DNA of 23,177 nucleotides from DYHD01 sp037445375 (GCA_037445375.1 JBBIKS010000036.1:1-23177); one strand, 5' to 3'. Positions 8,080 to 16,251 are shown, counted from the stretch's first letter. Program-made: numbers and translations. Notes: generated from the sequence alone by a model not told the origin.

Positions 8080-9135
8080 TTATCTGCCCGGCTCTCCCTC
8101 CCATGAATAGTTAGAATACCAGCATGGCGCAGGCTTCTTGAATTTTTGGACTACCATATCTAAACTGGACACATCAGGCTTCTTGTCGGCTTTCAATTCT
8201 GTAACCGTCTTATTCAAAGACTCCATATTATCCACATTGAAGGTATTTGAAGTAGGCTCAATCCTCTTAACTAAGCCTGTAAGAACCTTGCCAGGCCCCA
8301 CTTCAACAAAGTCTTTTATCTTTGATTTTACGATTGTCCTGACACAATCTTCCCACATTACTGGATTATTCAATTGCAATATGAGAGATTTTCTTATATC
8401 TTTGGCTTTAGATACAATCTTGGCATTGATATTTGCAACAGAAGATATTTTGGTGTTTTTGATTTTAAACTCTTTCAAAACATCTTCAAATCTTTTTGCT
8501 GCATTATCCATTAGTCGGCAATGAGGCGGGACGCTCAATGCAAGGGGGACGGTCTTTTTTGCCCCTGCTTTTTTTGCTTCCTCCATTGCATACTGAACCG
8601 CTGCCTTCTCGCCAGAAATAACAATTTGTCCGGGGCAATTATAATTCGCCACAGATACATATCCCCTATGTCCATTATTAGAACAACTGATTTCAGAGCA
8701 TATATCATCGATTGCTTTTCTTTCTATGCCTAAAATAGCTGCCATCATGCCTTTACCTGCCGGCACTTCATCCTGCATTATTTTGCCCCTGATTTCAGTG
8801 AGCTTGACAGCATCTTTGAATGAAATGCCGCCAGCTGCAACAAGGGCTGAATATTCGCCAAGACTATGTCCAGCAATAATGGAAGGTTTGATTTTCTTTG
8901 AAGTCAGGGCAGTATAAGCAGCGATGCTTGCTACCAGAATGCAAGGCTGCGCTCTATAAGTCATGTTCAGTTCCTCGGCAGGGCCATTGAAGCTCAAATC
9001 AGCAACATCATATCCCAATGTTTCTGATGCTTCTTCATACAGCTTTTTTACGCTCTCAAGTTTTTCATGTAAATCCATGCCCATGCCCACATACTGCGAA
9101 CCCTGACCTGGAAAAACAAAGGCAATTTTTCTCAC
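8080..9135 (-). CDS. fabD: Malonyl-CoA:ACP transacylase
   Basis: FabD loads malonyl groups from CoA onto acyl carrier protein to start each round of type II fatty-acid synthesis. The product has FVFPGQGSQ at the N terminus, the nucleophile elbow GHSLGEYSAL with Ser91, Arg116 in LTEIRGKIM, and the catalytic His205 in SVPPHCRLM. GQIVISG and VEVGPGKVLTGLVKRI complete the family pattern. At 351 aa it is about 40 residues longer than usual; the extra part is a hydrophilic C-terminal tail after NVDNMESL. The start is GTG, overlapping the etfA stop (GTGA), with AAGGAGG 6 nt upstream inside etfA, so the two are translationally coupled. Other fab genes are absent. Confidence 0.95.
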   Translation of the reverse strand: MRKIAFVFPGQGSQYVGMGMDLHEKLESVKKLYEEASETLGYDVADLSFNGPAEELNMTYRAQPCILVASIAAYTALTSKKIKPSIIAGHSLGEYSALVAAGGISFKDAVKLTEIRGKIMQDEVPAGKGMMAAILGIERKAIDDICSEISCSNNGHRGYVSVANYNCPGQIVISGEKAAVQYAMEEAKKAGAKKTVPLALSVPPHCRLMDNAAKRFEDVLKEFKIKNTKISSVANINAKIVSKAKDIRKSLILQLNNPVMWEDCVRTIVKSKIKDFVEVGPGKVLTGLVKRIEPTSNTFNVDNMESLNKTVTELKADKKPDVSSLDMVVQKFKKPAPCWYSNYSWEGEPGR

Positions 9136-10325
9136 TGTTTAGCCTCCTTAATCTTTTTGATAAGAAGTGGAATTACCTCATAAAGGTCTCCAACTATGCC
9201 GTAAGTAGCGGCATTAAATATGGGAGCTTCAGGGTTTTTATTAATAGCTATTATTATATCAGACGACTGCATACCGACAAGATGTTGAACGGCGCCGGAT
9301 ATGCCGCAGGCGAGGTATATTTTAGGACAAACTGTTTTGCCTGTCTGACCTACCTGATGTCTGTATGGTATCCACCCTTCATCTACAGCAGCCCTCGATG
9401 AACCAACGGTGCCCCCTAAAAGTTTGGCAAGTTCACGAAGCATCTCAAAGCCATCCGGGCTGCCAAGCCCTCTGCCTCCGGAAACAATGATCTCTGCATC
9501 CTGAAGATTAATCATACACTCCGAAGACTCATTAACACTATACAATACTTTCGTCCTTGATTTCAGATTTTGTGTCGGAACATTTATTATTTCTCCATCT
9601 CTATCCGGATTATAAAGGTTTCTTTTCATAACCCGTGGCCTAACCGTAGCCATCTGAGGTCTGTGTTCCGGGCATAATATCGTTGCCATAATATTCCCGC
9701 CAAAGGCGGGCCTTATCTGGAGCAGGTTGCCTGTCTCCTTATCTATTTCAAGAGAGGTGCAGTCAGCGGTTAGACCTGTCTTTAGTCTTCCAGCAACTCT
9801 CGGTATAAATGAACGCCCAACAGCAGTTGCTCCTGCAAGAACTATCTCCGGCTTATGCTGTCTTATCAAATCGAGCAGCAACTGGCAATAGGGTTCATCA
9901 TTGAATTTATCAAGCAAGGGATCATTTGCATAAAAAACCTTATCAGCTCCCCATCTGATAAGCTCTTTAGCTTCTTCTTCAGTTGAACCGAAGAGTGCAG
10001 CAGATAATTCCACCCCTAATCCATCTGCAAGCCTCTTGCCGGCTCCTAAAAGCTCTAATGCCACTGATGCGGATTTTCCATTTCTCTGCTCCGCAAATAC
10101 CCAAACCCCTTTATATTCATGTCTATCTGTAATCTTGGGGCTCTCGCTCTTTACAGCAAATTCTGTGAGCGATCCTTCCGGACATACACTCAGACATGCA
10201 TTACATTCATTGCAAAACTCATTTATGAATGCTTTCTCACCCTTCAACTCTATCGCACTATAAGGACAAGAGTCAACGCATTGACCGCAGCCTGTGCATA
10301 TATCTACTTTTATGGTTATAGGCAC
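9132..10325 (-). CDS. etfA: Electron transfer flavoprotein alpha subunit with N-terminal 2x[4Fe-4S] ferredoxin domain
   Basis: EtfA with EtfB forms a soluble FAD protein that passes electrons between acyl-CoA dehydrogenases or other flavoenzymes and quinone or ferredoxin pools. Residues 1-60 are a bacterial-type ferredoxin with two cluster motifs, CTGCGQCVDSCP (from residue 10) and CNECNACLSVCP. The EtfA N-terminal domain follows (GVWVFAEQRNGK onward), then the FAD-binding C-terminal domain with GGRGLGSPDGFE, SRAAVDEGWIP, VGQTGKTVCPKIYLACGISGAVQH and INKNPEAPIF. Such ferredoxin-fused EtfA subunits are known in anaerobes, for example with caffeyl-CoA reductase. The start is GTG at 10325 with AAGGG upstream, and it overlaps etfB by 10 nt. 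No acyl-CoA dehydrogenase partner lies in the window. Confidence 0.95.
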   Translation of the reverse strand: MPITIKVDICTGCGQCVDSCPYSAIELKGEKAFINEFCNECNACLSVCPEGSLTEFAVKSESPKITDRHEYKGVWVFAEQRNGKSASVALELLGAGKRLADGLGVELSAALFGSTEEEAKELIRWGADKVFYANDPLLDKFNDEPYCQLLLDLIRQHKPEIVLAGATAVGRSFIPRVAGRLKTGLTADCTSLEIDKETGNLLQIRPAFGGNIMATILCPEHRPQMATVRPRVMKRNLYNPDRDGEIINVPTQNLKSRTKVLYSVNESSECMINLQDAEIIVSGGRGLGSPDGFEMLRELAKLLGGTVGSSRAAVDEGWIPYRHQVGQTGKTVCPKIYLACGISGAVQHLVGMQSSDIIIAINKNPEAPIFNAATYGIVGDLYEVIPLLIKKIKEAKQ

Positions 10326-11098
10326 TTTAACCCTTTTAACGCCTCGATAAGCTCCTCAACCTGATCTTCAAGTTTCCCTTGCAGAACCTTTTTGTCACCT
10401 TTAGCCTGCGGCGCAAATATATTTTTTACCTTTGTAGGGGAACCTCTGAGTCCAACATTATCATCTTCAGCATCTAAATCGTCAAAGGTCATCTTTGTTA
10501 TCACAGCCTTTTTTGCCACCATTTTTCCTCTGAGTGACGGAAGTCTTGGGACATTTAATTCCTTGACTATAGTTAAAAGTGCAGGAATGGTTGATTCAAC
10601 AACATCGTAGCCGTCATCCATCAACCTTTGAACCTTAATAAAATTATCGCCTATTTCTTCAAATTTTTTAACATACGCTATATGAGGTATATCAAGAAAC
10701 TCTGCAATTTCAGGACCTACCTGTGCAGTATCTCCATCAATTGCCTGCTTGCCGCAAAGTATTATGTCATACCCAAGTTTTTCTATTGCCTTAGAAAGTG
10801 TATAAGAAGTTGCCCATGTATCAGAGCCGGCAAAAGCCTTATCAGATAGAAGCCTGACATCATCAACTCCCATAGAGATGGCTTCCCGCAAGGCTTCTTC
10901 TGCCTGAGGCGGTCCCATAGTTATTACAGTAACCTTGCCGCCTTTTTTTTCCTTAATTTGGAGAGCCGCTTCTATTGCGTGGAGGTCATACGGATTGATA
11001 ATGCTTGGCACGCCTTCCCTGATAAGGGTGTTGGTCAGTGGGTTAATCTTAACTTCGGCTGTATCAGGTACCTGTTTTATACATACAATTATATTCAT
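10316..11098 (-). CDS. etfB: Electron transfer flavoprotein beta subunit
   Basis: EtfB carries the nucleotide (AMP, or FAD/NAD in bifurcating types) of the EtfAB heterodimer. The protein starts MNIIVCIKQVPDTAEVKI, the classic EtfB N terminus, and contains NPYDLHAIEAALQIKE, VTVITMGPPQAEEALREA, DILCGKQAIDGDTAQVGP-like residues and VESTIPALLTIVKELNVPRLPSLRGKM. About 260 aa is normal. An ATG exists 30 nt further upstream (11128), but it lacks a ribosome site and falls at the predicted transcription start. The ATG at 11098 has AAAGG 5 nt upstream and matches the family start. It leads the etfB-etfA-fabD operon. Confidence 0.95.
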   Translation of the reverse strand: MNIIVCIKQVPDTAEVKINPLTNTLIREGVPSIINPYDLHAIEAALQIKEKKGGKVTVITMGPPQAEEALREAISMGVDDVRLLSDKAFAGSDTWATSYTLSKAIEKLGYDIILCGKQAIDGDTAQVGPEIAEFLDIPHIAYVKKFEEIGDNFIKVQRLMDDGYDVVESTIPALLTIVKELNVPRLPSLRGKMVAKKAVITKMTFDDLDAEDDNVGLRGSPTKVKNIFAPQAKGDKKVLQGKLEDQVEELIEALKGLKCL

Positions 11099-11136
11099 TA
11101 GAACCTTTGAAGATGATTCTTTAAGCATGAGATAAA

Positions 11137-11165
11137 ATTATAAACATTAAAAGTTTTTTTTTCAA
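11137..11165 (-). promoter_or_regulatory. Sigma70-type promoter for etfB-etfA-fabD
   Basis: On the minus strand TTGAAA (11165-11160) is followed after exactly 17 bp by a perfect TATAAT (11142-11137). Transcription would start near 11130, giving a leader of about 30 nt before the preferred etfB start. This also argues against the upstream ATG at 11128. Confidence 0.7.
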
Positions 11166-11540
11166 TACCTCTGATTCTCATTGAAAAATAAAGATAAATA
11201 GCTATTCCTCCGAGCAAAGCAAGGAATGTTAACATTTGCACCACAAATTTCTAACCGGCTTGACTTCCTAAGTCATTTACCTGAATTGGTCAAAAAAAAC
11301 AATTCTTAAAATCTCTTTTTGATTATAAATCGCTATGTGTTTCTATATTGCCTGAATTGATCGATTTTATTGGCAGGCCGATGACAGCCGAGACAGCATT
11401 CATACCCCATATGATCCGCAGGACAAGCGTCACGCCTGTCATTAGAGAAAATTATATAAAAGAATCGCTCAATTTAGGTAATAGTAATGTGATATAATAA
11501 CAAATCTTAGCAGATTATGCGGAGGTAATCAAATAAAAAA
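11166..11540. other. Divergent etfB-trpB intergenic region
   Basis: Apart from the family A repeat, this region holds AT-rich sequence and a possible trpB -10 box TATAAT at 11493-11498 without a good -35. I see no leader peptide rich in Trp codons and no attenuator-like pair of hairpins before trpB. No ORF is supported. Confidence 0.4.
11359..11470. repeat. MITE-like dispersed palindromic repeat, family A, copy 2 (inverted)
   Basis: Read on the minus strand, this 112-bp stretch follows the copy at 3091-3214: GAGCGATTCTTTTA, then TAATTTTCTCT, a CCTGTC-type segment, TCTCGGCTGTC, GCCAATAAAATCGATC. Its terminal repeats are AATCGCTC (11463-11470) and the one-base variant GATCGATT (11359-11366). 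The internal palindrome is more degenerate than in copy 1. It lies in the divergent etfB/trpB gap upstream of trpB. Confidence 0.7.
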
Positions 11541-12722
11541 ATGCCGGAAAGAAAAGGCTATTTTGGGATATATGGAGGCAGGTTTGCCCCTGAAACACTC
11601 ATGCCTGCATTGGAAGAACTTGAGAAGCACTATGAAAAGGTAAAAATTGACAAGGCTTTTAAGAAGGAACTTGAGGGGCTTCGAAAGACATATATAGGCA
11701 GACCTACTCCCCTTTATTTTGCAGATAGATTAACCAGCGAACTCGGCGGGGCAAAGATATACCTGAAAAGAGAAGACCTCGCTCATACCGGCGCCCATAA
11801 GATTAATAATGCAATAGGTCAGGCTCTTTTTGCCAAAAAGATGAACAAGCAGAGGCTGATAGCCGAGACAGGGGCAGGACAGCACGGAGTGGCAACTGCA
11901 ACGGGGGCAGCACTTGTTGGTTTGCAATGCGATGTTTACATGGGATCAGAGGATATGCAGAGGCAGGCATTGAATGTCTTCAGGATGAGGCTCTTAGGTG
12001 CGCAGGTTAAGGAGGTCTCAACAGGCTCTAAAACCCTTAAAGATGCTATAAATGAGGCATTAAGGGATTGGACTACTAATGTAAGGACTACTCACTATAT
12101 ACTTGGAACTGTTTTTGGTCCTCATCCGTTTCCTTCTATAGTAAGGGATTTTCAATCGGTGATAGGCAGTGAGGCTAAAAGGCAGATTTTAAAAGTAGAA
12201 AAAAGGCTGCCTGATTACTTAATCGCTTGTGTAGGCGGCGGCAGCAACGCTATGGGGCTGTTTTATGAGTTTATAAATGATGATATTTTCATGATAGGCG
12301 TTGAAGCAGGCGGCAAAGGTATAGAAACAGGACAGCATGCTGCAAGATTTGCTGGAGGCTCAATAGGGGTTTTTCAAGGCTGCAAGAGTTATCTACTTCA
12401 GGATGATGACGGCAATGTGCTTGGAACTCATTCCGTCTCTGCGGGGCTGGACTATGCGTCCGTTGGACCTGAACATGCCTTTTTCAAAGACTCCGGCAGG
12501 ATTAAATATACCTACGCCACCGATATTGAGGCTCTGTCCGCCTTTGAGATGCTCTCTAAGACCGAAGGCATTATCCCTGCACTTGAGTCTGCCCATGCAA
12601 TTGCGGAGGTTATAAAATTAGCCCCTAAATTGCCCAAGGATAAGATTGTCATTGTAAATCTATCGGGCAGGGGCGATAAGGATGTCCAGCATGTGGCAAG
12701 GATTAAGGGGATTAAATTATGA
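11541..12722 (+). CDS. trpB: Tryptophan synthase beta chain
   Basis: TrpB condenses indole with L-serine to make tryptophan, using PLP; indole arrives by a tunnel from TrpA. The 393-aa protein has GYFGIYGGRFAPETLMPAL at the N terminus and the PLP-lysine motif REDLAHTGAHKINN (Lys87). It also has the catalytic ETGAGQHG, GSEDMQRQALNVFRM, the phosphate-binding GGGSNAMG and the C-terminal VNLSGRGDKD. This is the standard TrpB1 type and length. GGAGG (11521-11525) lies 15 nt from the ATG, longer than usual, but a stop in the upstream frame leaves no alternative. Its stop overlaps the start of a decayed HEPN gene, and trpA follows 446 nt later, whereas trpB and trpA usually abut. Confidence 0.97.
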   Translation: MPERKGYFGIYGGRFAPETLMPALEELEKHYEKVKIDKAFKKELEGLRKTYIGRPTPLYFADRLTSELGGAKIYLKREDLAHTGAHKINNAIGQALFAKKMNKQRLIAETGAGQHGVATATGAALVGLQCDVYMGSEDMQRQALNVFRMRLLGAQVKEVSTGSKTLKDAINEALRDWTTNVRTTHYILGTVFGPHPFPSIVRDFQSVIGSEAKRQILKVEKRLPDYLIACVGGGSNAMGLFYEFINDDIFMIGVEAGGKGIETGQHAARFAGGSIGVFQGCKSYLLQDDDGNVLGTHSVSAGLDYASVGPEHAFFKDSGRIKYTYATDIEALSAFEMLSKTEGIIPALESAHAIAEVIKLAPKLPKDKIVIVNLSGRGDKDVQHVARIKGIKL

Positions 12723-12820
12723 TGGTTGATGAAAGAGAGTTTTGGCAATGGTTCAAACAGGCAGAACACAATTTAAATTCTGCTGAGTTGACCATATCAT
12801 TATATAAAAGAGACATTTGA
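12719..12820 (+). pseudogene. HEPN-domain protein, truncated remnant
   Basis: Starting at an ATG that overlaps the trpB stop, the frame reads MMVDEREFWQWFKQAEHNLN, then SAELTISLYKRDI and a stop, 33 residues in all. The pattern W-x-x-x-A-E-x-x-L-x-x-A-E matches the first helix of HEPN-domain proteins (HepT-like toxins or substrate-binding partners of minimal nucleotidyltransferases), which are normally 110-140 aa. The rest of the domain, including the Rx4-6H catalytic motif, is missing. The MNT remnant begins 3 nt later, supporting a decayed pair. Confidence 0.65.
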
Positions 12821-12823
12821 GAA

Positions 12824-13165
12824 ATGCTCAAAATAATTGAACAAAGGAAGGCTAAACAAAGAGAAAGGATTTTGATAGCGATATCTTAATATAGATAAGC
12901 TATCTTTAGCTATTGGTGAGATGACAGCAATCTTATATGGCTCAACAGTGCGTGGTGATTTTAAAGATTGGAGTAACATATCGTATCAGACAAGTTGCCA
13001 TCTGACATTATGGCATCGTCTGGATGTCTTGTATGAACCAATAGAGGCTCTTTTAGAGCCAAGGGATACAGGATAGATGAATTTAAGGCTATTTTTTTTA
13101 AATAAGCCTTTTGGTTTAAAGAAGGATTAGTCTTAAGGGATGATCTTAAATTTTTTAGGAATTAA
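12824..13165 (+). pseudogene. Minimal nucleotidyltransferase (MNT/MntA-like) pseudogene
   Basis: Reading three frames in turn recovers most of a nucleotidyltransferase of about 115 aa. ATG at 12824 gives MLKIIEQRKAKQRERILIAI. A shift near 12885 leads to LSLAIGEMTAILYGSTVRGD and FKDWSN, i.e. the GSx10S core hG[S/T]xxRGD followed by the degraded S-D-x-D position (now S-N). Further shifts give DKLPSDIMA, RLDVLYEPIEALLEPR and YRIDEFKAIFFK, then an in-frame stop and FKEGLVLRDDLKF. Several frameshifts, a stop and the loss of the catalytic Asp pair make it non-functional. In intact systems such proteins neutralise a HEPN toxin, for example by adenylylation. Confidence 0.75.
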
Positions 13166-13168
13166 GGA

Positions 13169-13945
13169 ATGAATACAAAAATTACTACTATATTTAATCT
13201 TCTAAATGCTCAAAATAAAAAGGCTTTTATACCTTATATCATGGCAGGGGACCCTGATCTTGATACAACTAAAAATCATGTCATGATGCTCGAGGAATGC
13301 GGGGCTGATATTATTGAACTTGGGGTGCCTTTCTCTGACCCTCTTGCAGATGGACCAACTATACAGAGGGCGGCGGAAAGGGCTTTGCAGGCTGGTGTTA
13401 CGTTAAGAAAGATTATTCCTTTTGTCAAAAACCTTAGACAACATACTGAGATACCAATAGTTCTGATGACATATTACAATCCTATCTTTAAGTATGGAGA
13501 AAAACAATTTATCGAAGATGCGGTTAATGCTGGAGTCGATGGTGTAATAATCCCTGATTTACCACCCGATGAAGCAACTGATTTTATATATTTATCGCGC
13601 AAATCAAATCTCGACACTATTTTTCTTGTAGCACCTACTTCTACTGAAAATAGGGTTAAAAAGATAATAGCAGCAAGCAGAGGGTTTATTTATTATGTCT
13701 CAATAACAGGTACTACAGGTGCAAAATTAGTTCTGCATGAGACATTCATGGAGCATCTTGCTTTAATAAGAAGCCATACAAGTAAGCCCATTGCCGTTGG
13801 TTTCGGTGTCTCAACCCCTGACGAAGCTTATAAAGTCTCAAGGGTTGCAGATGGTGTGATTATTGGCAGCGCAATAGTGAAGGAATTTCATGAACATCCT
13901 GCAATCGCTGAAGACTTTATAAAAGCTCTAAGAAAAGCAATTTAA
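13169..13945 (+). CDS. trpA: Tryptophan synthase alpha chain
   Basis: TrpA cleaves indole-3-glycerol phosphate to indole and glyceraldehyde 3-phosphate, passing the indole to TrpB. The 258-aa TIM barrel has FIPYIMAGDPD, the catalytic Glu50 and Asp61 in DIIELGVPFSDPLADGPTIQ, LMTYYNPIFKYG and IIPDLPPDE. The phosphate-binding segments GFGVSTPDEA and GSAIVK are also present. The length is standard. AGGA lies 8 nt before the ATG. Although separated from trpB by the decayed HEPN/MNT genes, it is on the same strand and complete, so it is probably still read through from trpB. Confidence 0.97.
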   Translation: MNTKITTIFNLLNAQNKKAFIPYIMAGDPDLDTTKNHVMMLEECGADIIELGVPFSDPLADGPTIQRAAERALQAGVTLRKIIPFVKNLRQHTEIPIVLMTYYNPIFKYGEKQFIEDAVNAGVDGVIIPDLPPDEATDFIYLSRKSNLDTIFLVAPTSTENRVKKIIAASRGFIYYVSITGTTGAKLVLHETFMEHLALIRSHTSKPIAVGFGVSTPDEAYKVSRVADGVIIGSAIVKEFHEHPAIAEDFIKALRKAI

Positions 13946-13999
13946 AGGCAGTTAGTCATATCTATCTAAAATAAAATTTTTTGATGCTTTACATATAGT

Positions 14000-14119
14000 A
14001 TGAATATGATACGATTTCCGAAGCCAAAGACTCGGGTGACCTCGACTAGGCTGAAGTCGAGGCGGCAACAGATGCTGAGAAATCAACTTGATGTCTATCA
14101 AGTGTTTACACTTGTATAA
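14000..14119 (+). other. Unrecognised 39-codon open frame with internal hairpin
   Basis: A frame from ATG 14000 to TAA 14117 encodes a very basic peptide (RFPKPKTRVTSTRLKSRRQQ and on). No ribosome site precedes it and I do not recognise the sequence. It spans a perfect 8-bp stem CCTCGACT (14040-14047) / AGTCGAGG (14055-14062) with a 7-nt loop. Given the decayed genes around it, this is more likely a gene fragment or a repeat than a working gene. Confidence 0.2.
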
Positions 14120-14189
14120 AGGTAGTTCTTTGGCTAAGAAGACGACAGTAAGGTTAAGCATTATGTGGGATTGTTGCACAATGGAAAGA

Positions 14190-14417
14190 AGATGGCAGGC
14201 TCAAACCGCTAATTGCGCATTTGCCCGACCTTATCTTAAAGAGATTAACGATGATTTAAACAGCGATATTTTTAAGCCCTATGCATGTGAGAAAGCAGAT
14301 GTTGATTCAAGCCTTTTGGCAGAAATTATAGAAACCCTTTATTTTCCTAAAGGCAGATATCGCTTTGATGCAAGAGACGTTGAACAGGTAGTTTATAAAC
14401 AAACTATGCTTATATGA
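14190..14417 (+). pseudogene. Fragment of a type II(G)-like N6-adenine DNA methyltransferase (putative)
   Basis: The open frame includes FARPYLKEINDDLNSDIFKP, then VDSSLLAEIIETLYFPKGRY, RFDARDVEQVVYKQ and a stop. This resembles the region just before the methylase domain in large Eco57I/PglX-like restriction-modification enzymes: LN..IF.P, D...L..II..LY, Y.F...D.E.LG..YEQ.LG. In this copy the LGxxYEQxLG end is garbled (VVYKQTML) and the catalytic NPPY region is absent. The frame remains open to 14088 upstream, but the first 30 or so residues look unrelated. It is probably a leftover of a lost restriction-modification gene. Identification is by motif pattern only. Confidence 0.45.
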
Positions 14418-15099
14418 AGAAGCTTTCTAATAAGTTAATAAGAGCTTTTGTGTTTGACAAGTCTTCCATAACAATATCAGCCCCTGCATCTTGGAGATGT
14501 CTGACTGAATAAGGGCCGGTTGCAACGGCAATACAATAAGCTCCGTAAGGTTTTGCGCAGTCTATATCCCTTGGGGTATCGCCTATTACTACGCAGTCAC
14601 TAAAGTCAACTGTTTTTTTGTAAACCTCATCAAATCGTCGTATAGCGTAAGGCAAAAGCTTATTGCGGTCTTCATCATCACTCCCAAAAGCCCCGAATGG
14701 GAAATACTTGTTTAAATCAAAAGCACCGAGTTTTATCCTTGCACCTTGTTCCACATTGCCTGTTAAAAGACCGAGATAAAATGAATCTTTTTCATTTGAC
14801 AATATTTGTAAGGCTTCTTTGACGCCGGGCATAGTCCGCTTTCTATTATTATTAATCTCCCTGCTGAGCGTTTTTATATATAAATCAGTAAGTTCTGCAA
14901 TAACTTTGCTCTCACTTGTGAGGTTATGAGCAGCAAGTCCCTCCAAAATTATCTGGGTATCGGTCTTGCCAGCCATATTTATATTTTTGAAAGCATTCTC
15001 TATGGAGAAATATTCCATAAATACAATATCAAGGGATCTCGAGCCTGCCCTGCCGGTATCAACCAATGTGCCGTCAATATCAAAAAGTATGAGCTTCAT
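14410..15099 (-). CDS. HAD-superfamily hydrolase, phosphoglycolate-phosphatase-like
   Basis: This predicted cytoplasmic phosphatase has 229 aa. The HAD motifs are in order: LFDIDGTLVDT with nucleophile Asp7 and acid/base Asp9, a helical cap (about 15-85), motif II LLTGN, the conserved Lys region (RNKLLPYAIRRF), and motif IV VIGDTPRDIDCAKPYGA. The C1-type cap and the overall layout place it with Gph-like or beta-phosphoglucomutase-like enzymes. The substrate cannot be read from the sequence. No clear ribosome site precedes the ATG. It is the last gene of the minus-strand block and converges with the methyltransferase fragment, overlapping it by 8 nt. Confidence 0.85.
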   Translation of the reverse strand: MKLILFDIDGTLVDTGRAGSRSLDIVFMEYFSIENAFKNINMAGKTDTQIILEGLAAHNLTSESKVIAELTDLYIKTLSREINNNRKRTMPGVKEALQILSNEKDSFYLGLLTGNVEQGARIKLGAFDLNKYFPFGAFGSDDEDRNKLLPYAIRRFDEVYKKTVDFSDCVVIGDTPRDIDCAKPYGAYCIAVATGPYSVRHLQDAGADIVMEDLSNTKALINLLESFFI

Positions 15100-15258
15100 T
15101 TTTTTAAATTAATTTTATGCTGGAGCCGGTTTGTAACTTGCTCCGTAATTTTACTTAGTTAATTAGTTAAGATGATTTTATTAAAGGTTCAATTTATAAA
15201 ATTAAACCGACAGAATCCCTCATTGAACTCGCAAAGTCTGAATAACCGCCTACTTTGA

Positions 15259-16251
15259 CTATATTCGCAATGAATTAAGCATCTCATCAGATGCTGGTTT
15301 AGCCTTAATAATTGAGACTTGTTCATATATTTTAAAGGACACTTCAACTAAAGGCAATTTTTTGGCATCGGAGTGCCTTGCACATAAAGAAGCAGCCGCC
15401 CTAATAGTCTCATCAGAGACCTCACCCCTTATTATTGTTAAAGGGCTTCCATAACCCTCTCCCCATAAAAGACAATCCGATGGCTCACAAATTGACTCGA
15501 TAATCTCATTATCAATTTCATCTCTCCCCACTACTATCTTGGCATTTTTAAATCTGAAATGCCGCCCCAATTGCAAAAGGTTAATATCGTTTATTGAGGG
15601 GTTAGGACAATGCGTAAGAAGTTCTCTTAATTTAATTGAATATAATGGGTCTGTAAGAAGGCAGCCGCTTGCGGGCTGGGCGTAATCTTTAATTCCAAAT
15701 TCATGAGCAAGTTTCATCTGCGGCTTTCTGGATCTCCCTGAAAAATCATAAAGCCTTTGCCTGTCTATGATTCCTGCTTGTTCTGCAATTGATGGATTAA
15801 AAAGCTTAGCGCTCAATGGTCTTACTACATAACCCCTTACCGAAGCCTCTCTATCAATTACGGATAAAATATCTCTTCGCTGACTCATAGGCCTTTGCCA
15901 TAAAACCTCGCCTGTTACTATGAAATCATAGCCATCTTCTATCATAATATTTTTTGCTTCCTTCAGCATCAGTATCTTACAATCAATGCAGGGGTTCATA
16001 TTTTTGCCGTACCCAAAAATTGGTTTTTTCAGTATCTCAATGAATTTTTCAAATATAGGATAGTCGCGAATTACGAAGTCTAAATCGCTATTAAAATGGC
16101 TTTTATCTGCGGGTTGAGCCTGTTTTTTAATCTTAACATTAAAGGGGGTTAAAAATCTGACAAGCGATACCTCTATTCCCTGTCTTTGTATAGCCAAAAC
16201 AGAAAGGGTGCTATCAAGTCCTCCGGAATATAGTGCTAAAGCCTTCGGCAT
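15259..16251 (-). CDS. PP-loop ATP pyrophosphatase, MnmA/ThiI-like tRNA thiolation protein
   Basis: The 330-aa protein begins with the PP-loop signature ALYSGGLDSTLS (9-14), which binds ATP for adenylation of a substrate. Two further conserved motifs are NPCIDCK (Cys88, Cys91) and PASGCLLTDP (Cys197), the Cys pair pattern of tRNA thiouridylases (MnmA/TrmU-related). The C-terminal third (LGRHFRFKNAKIVVGRDEID...) matches the extra domain of a family usually annotated as tRNA 2-thiouridylase or ThiI-like in deltaproteobacteria and relatives. It is shorter than and distinct from canonical MnmA (about 360 aa). The target nucleoside is not certain. AGAGGT lies about 11 nt before the ATG. Confidence 0.75.
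   Translation of the reverse strand: MPKALALYSGGLDSTLSVLAIQRQGIEVSLVRFLTPFNVKIKKQAQPADKSHFNSDLDFVIRDYPIFEKFIEILKKPIFGYGKNMNPCIDCKILMLKEAKNIMIEDGYDFIVTGEVLWQRPMSQRRDILSVIDREASVRGYVVRPLSAKLFNPSIAEQAGIIDRQRLYDFSGRSRKPQMKLAHEFGIKDYAQPASGCLLTDPLYSIKLRELLTHCPNPSINDINLLQLGRHFRFKNAKIVVGRDEIDNEIIESICEPSDCLLWGEGYGSPLTIIRGEVSDETIRAAASLCARHSDAKKLPLVEVSFKIYEQVSIIKAKPASDEMLNSLRI

Noticed and set aside
11098..11128. Upstream etfB start giving a 10-residue N-terminal extension
   Set aside because: It lacks a ribosome site, lies at the predicted transcription start and adds residues not found in EtfB; the ATG at 11098 fits better.
11471..11540. Trp attenuator or leader peptide before trpB
   Set aside because: There is no short frame with Trp codons and no competing hairpins.
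14040..14062. tRNA or structured RNA at the CCTCGACT hairpin
   Set aside because: It is a single stem with no acceptor or T-arm partner; no tRNA cloverleaf could be drawn.
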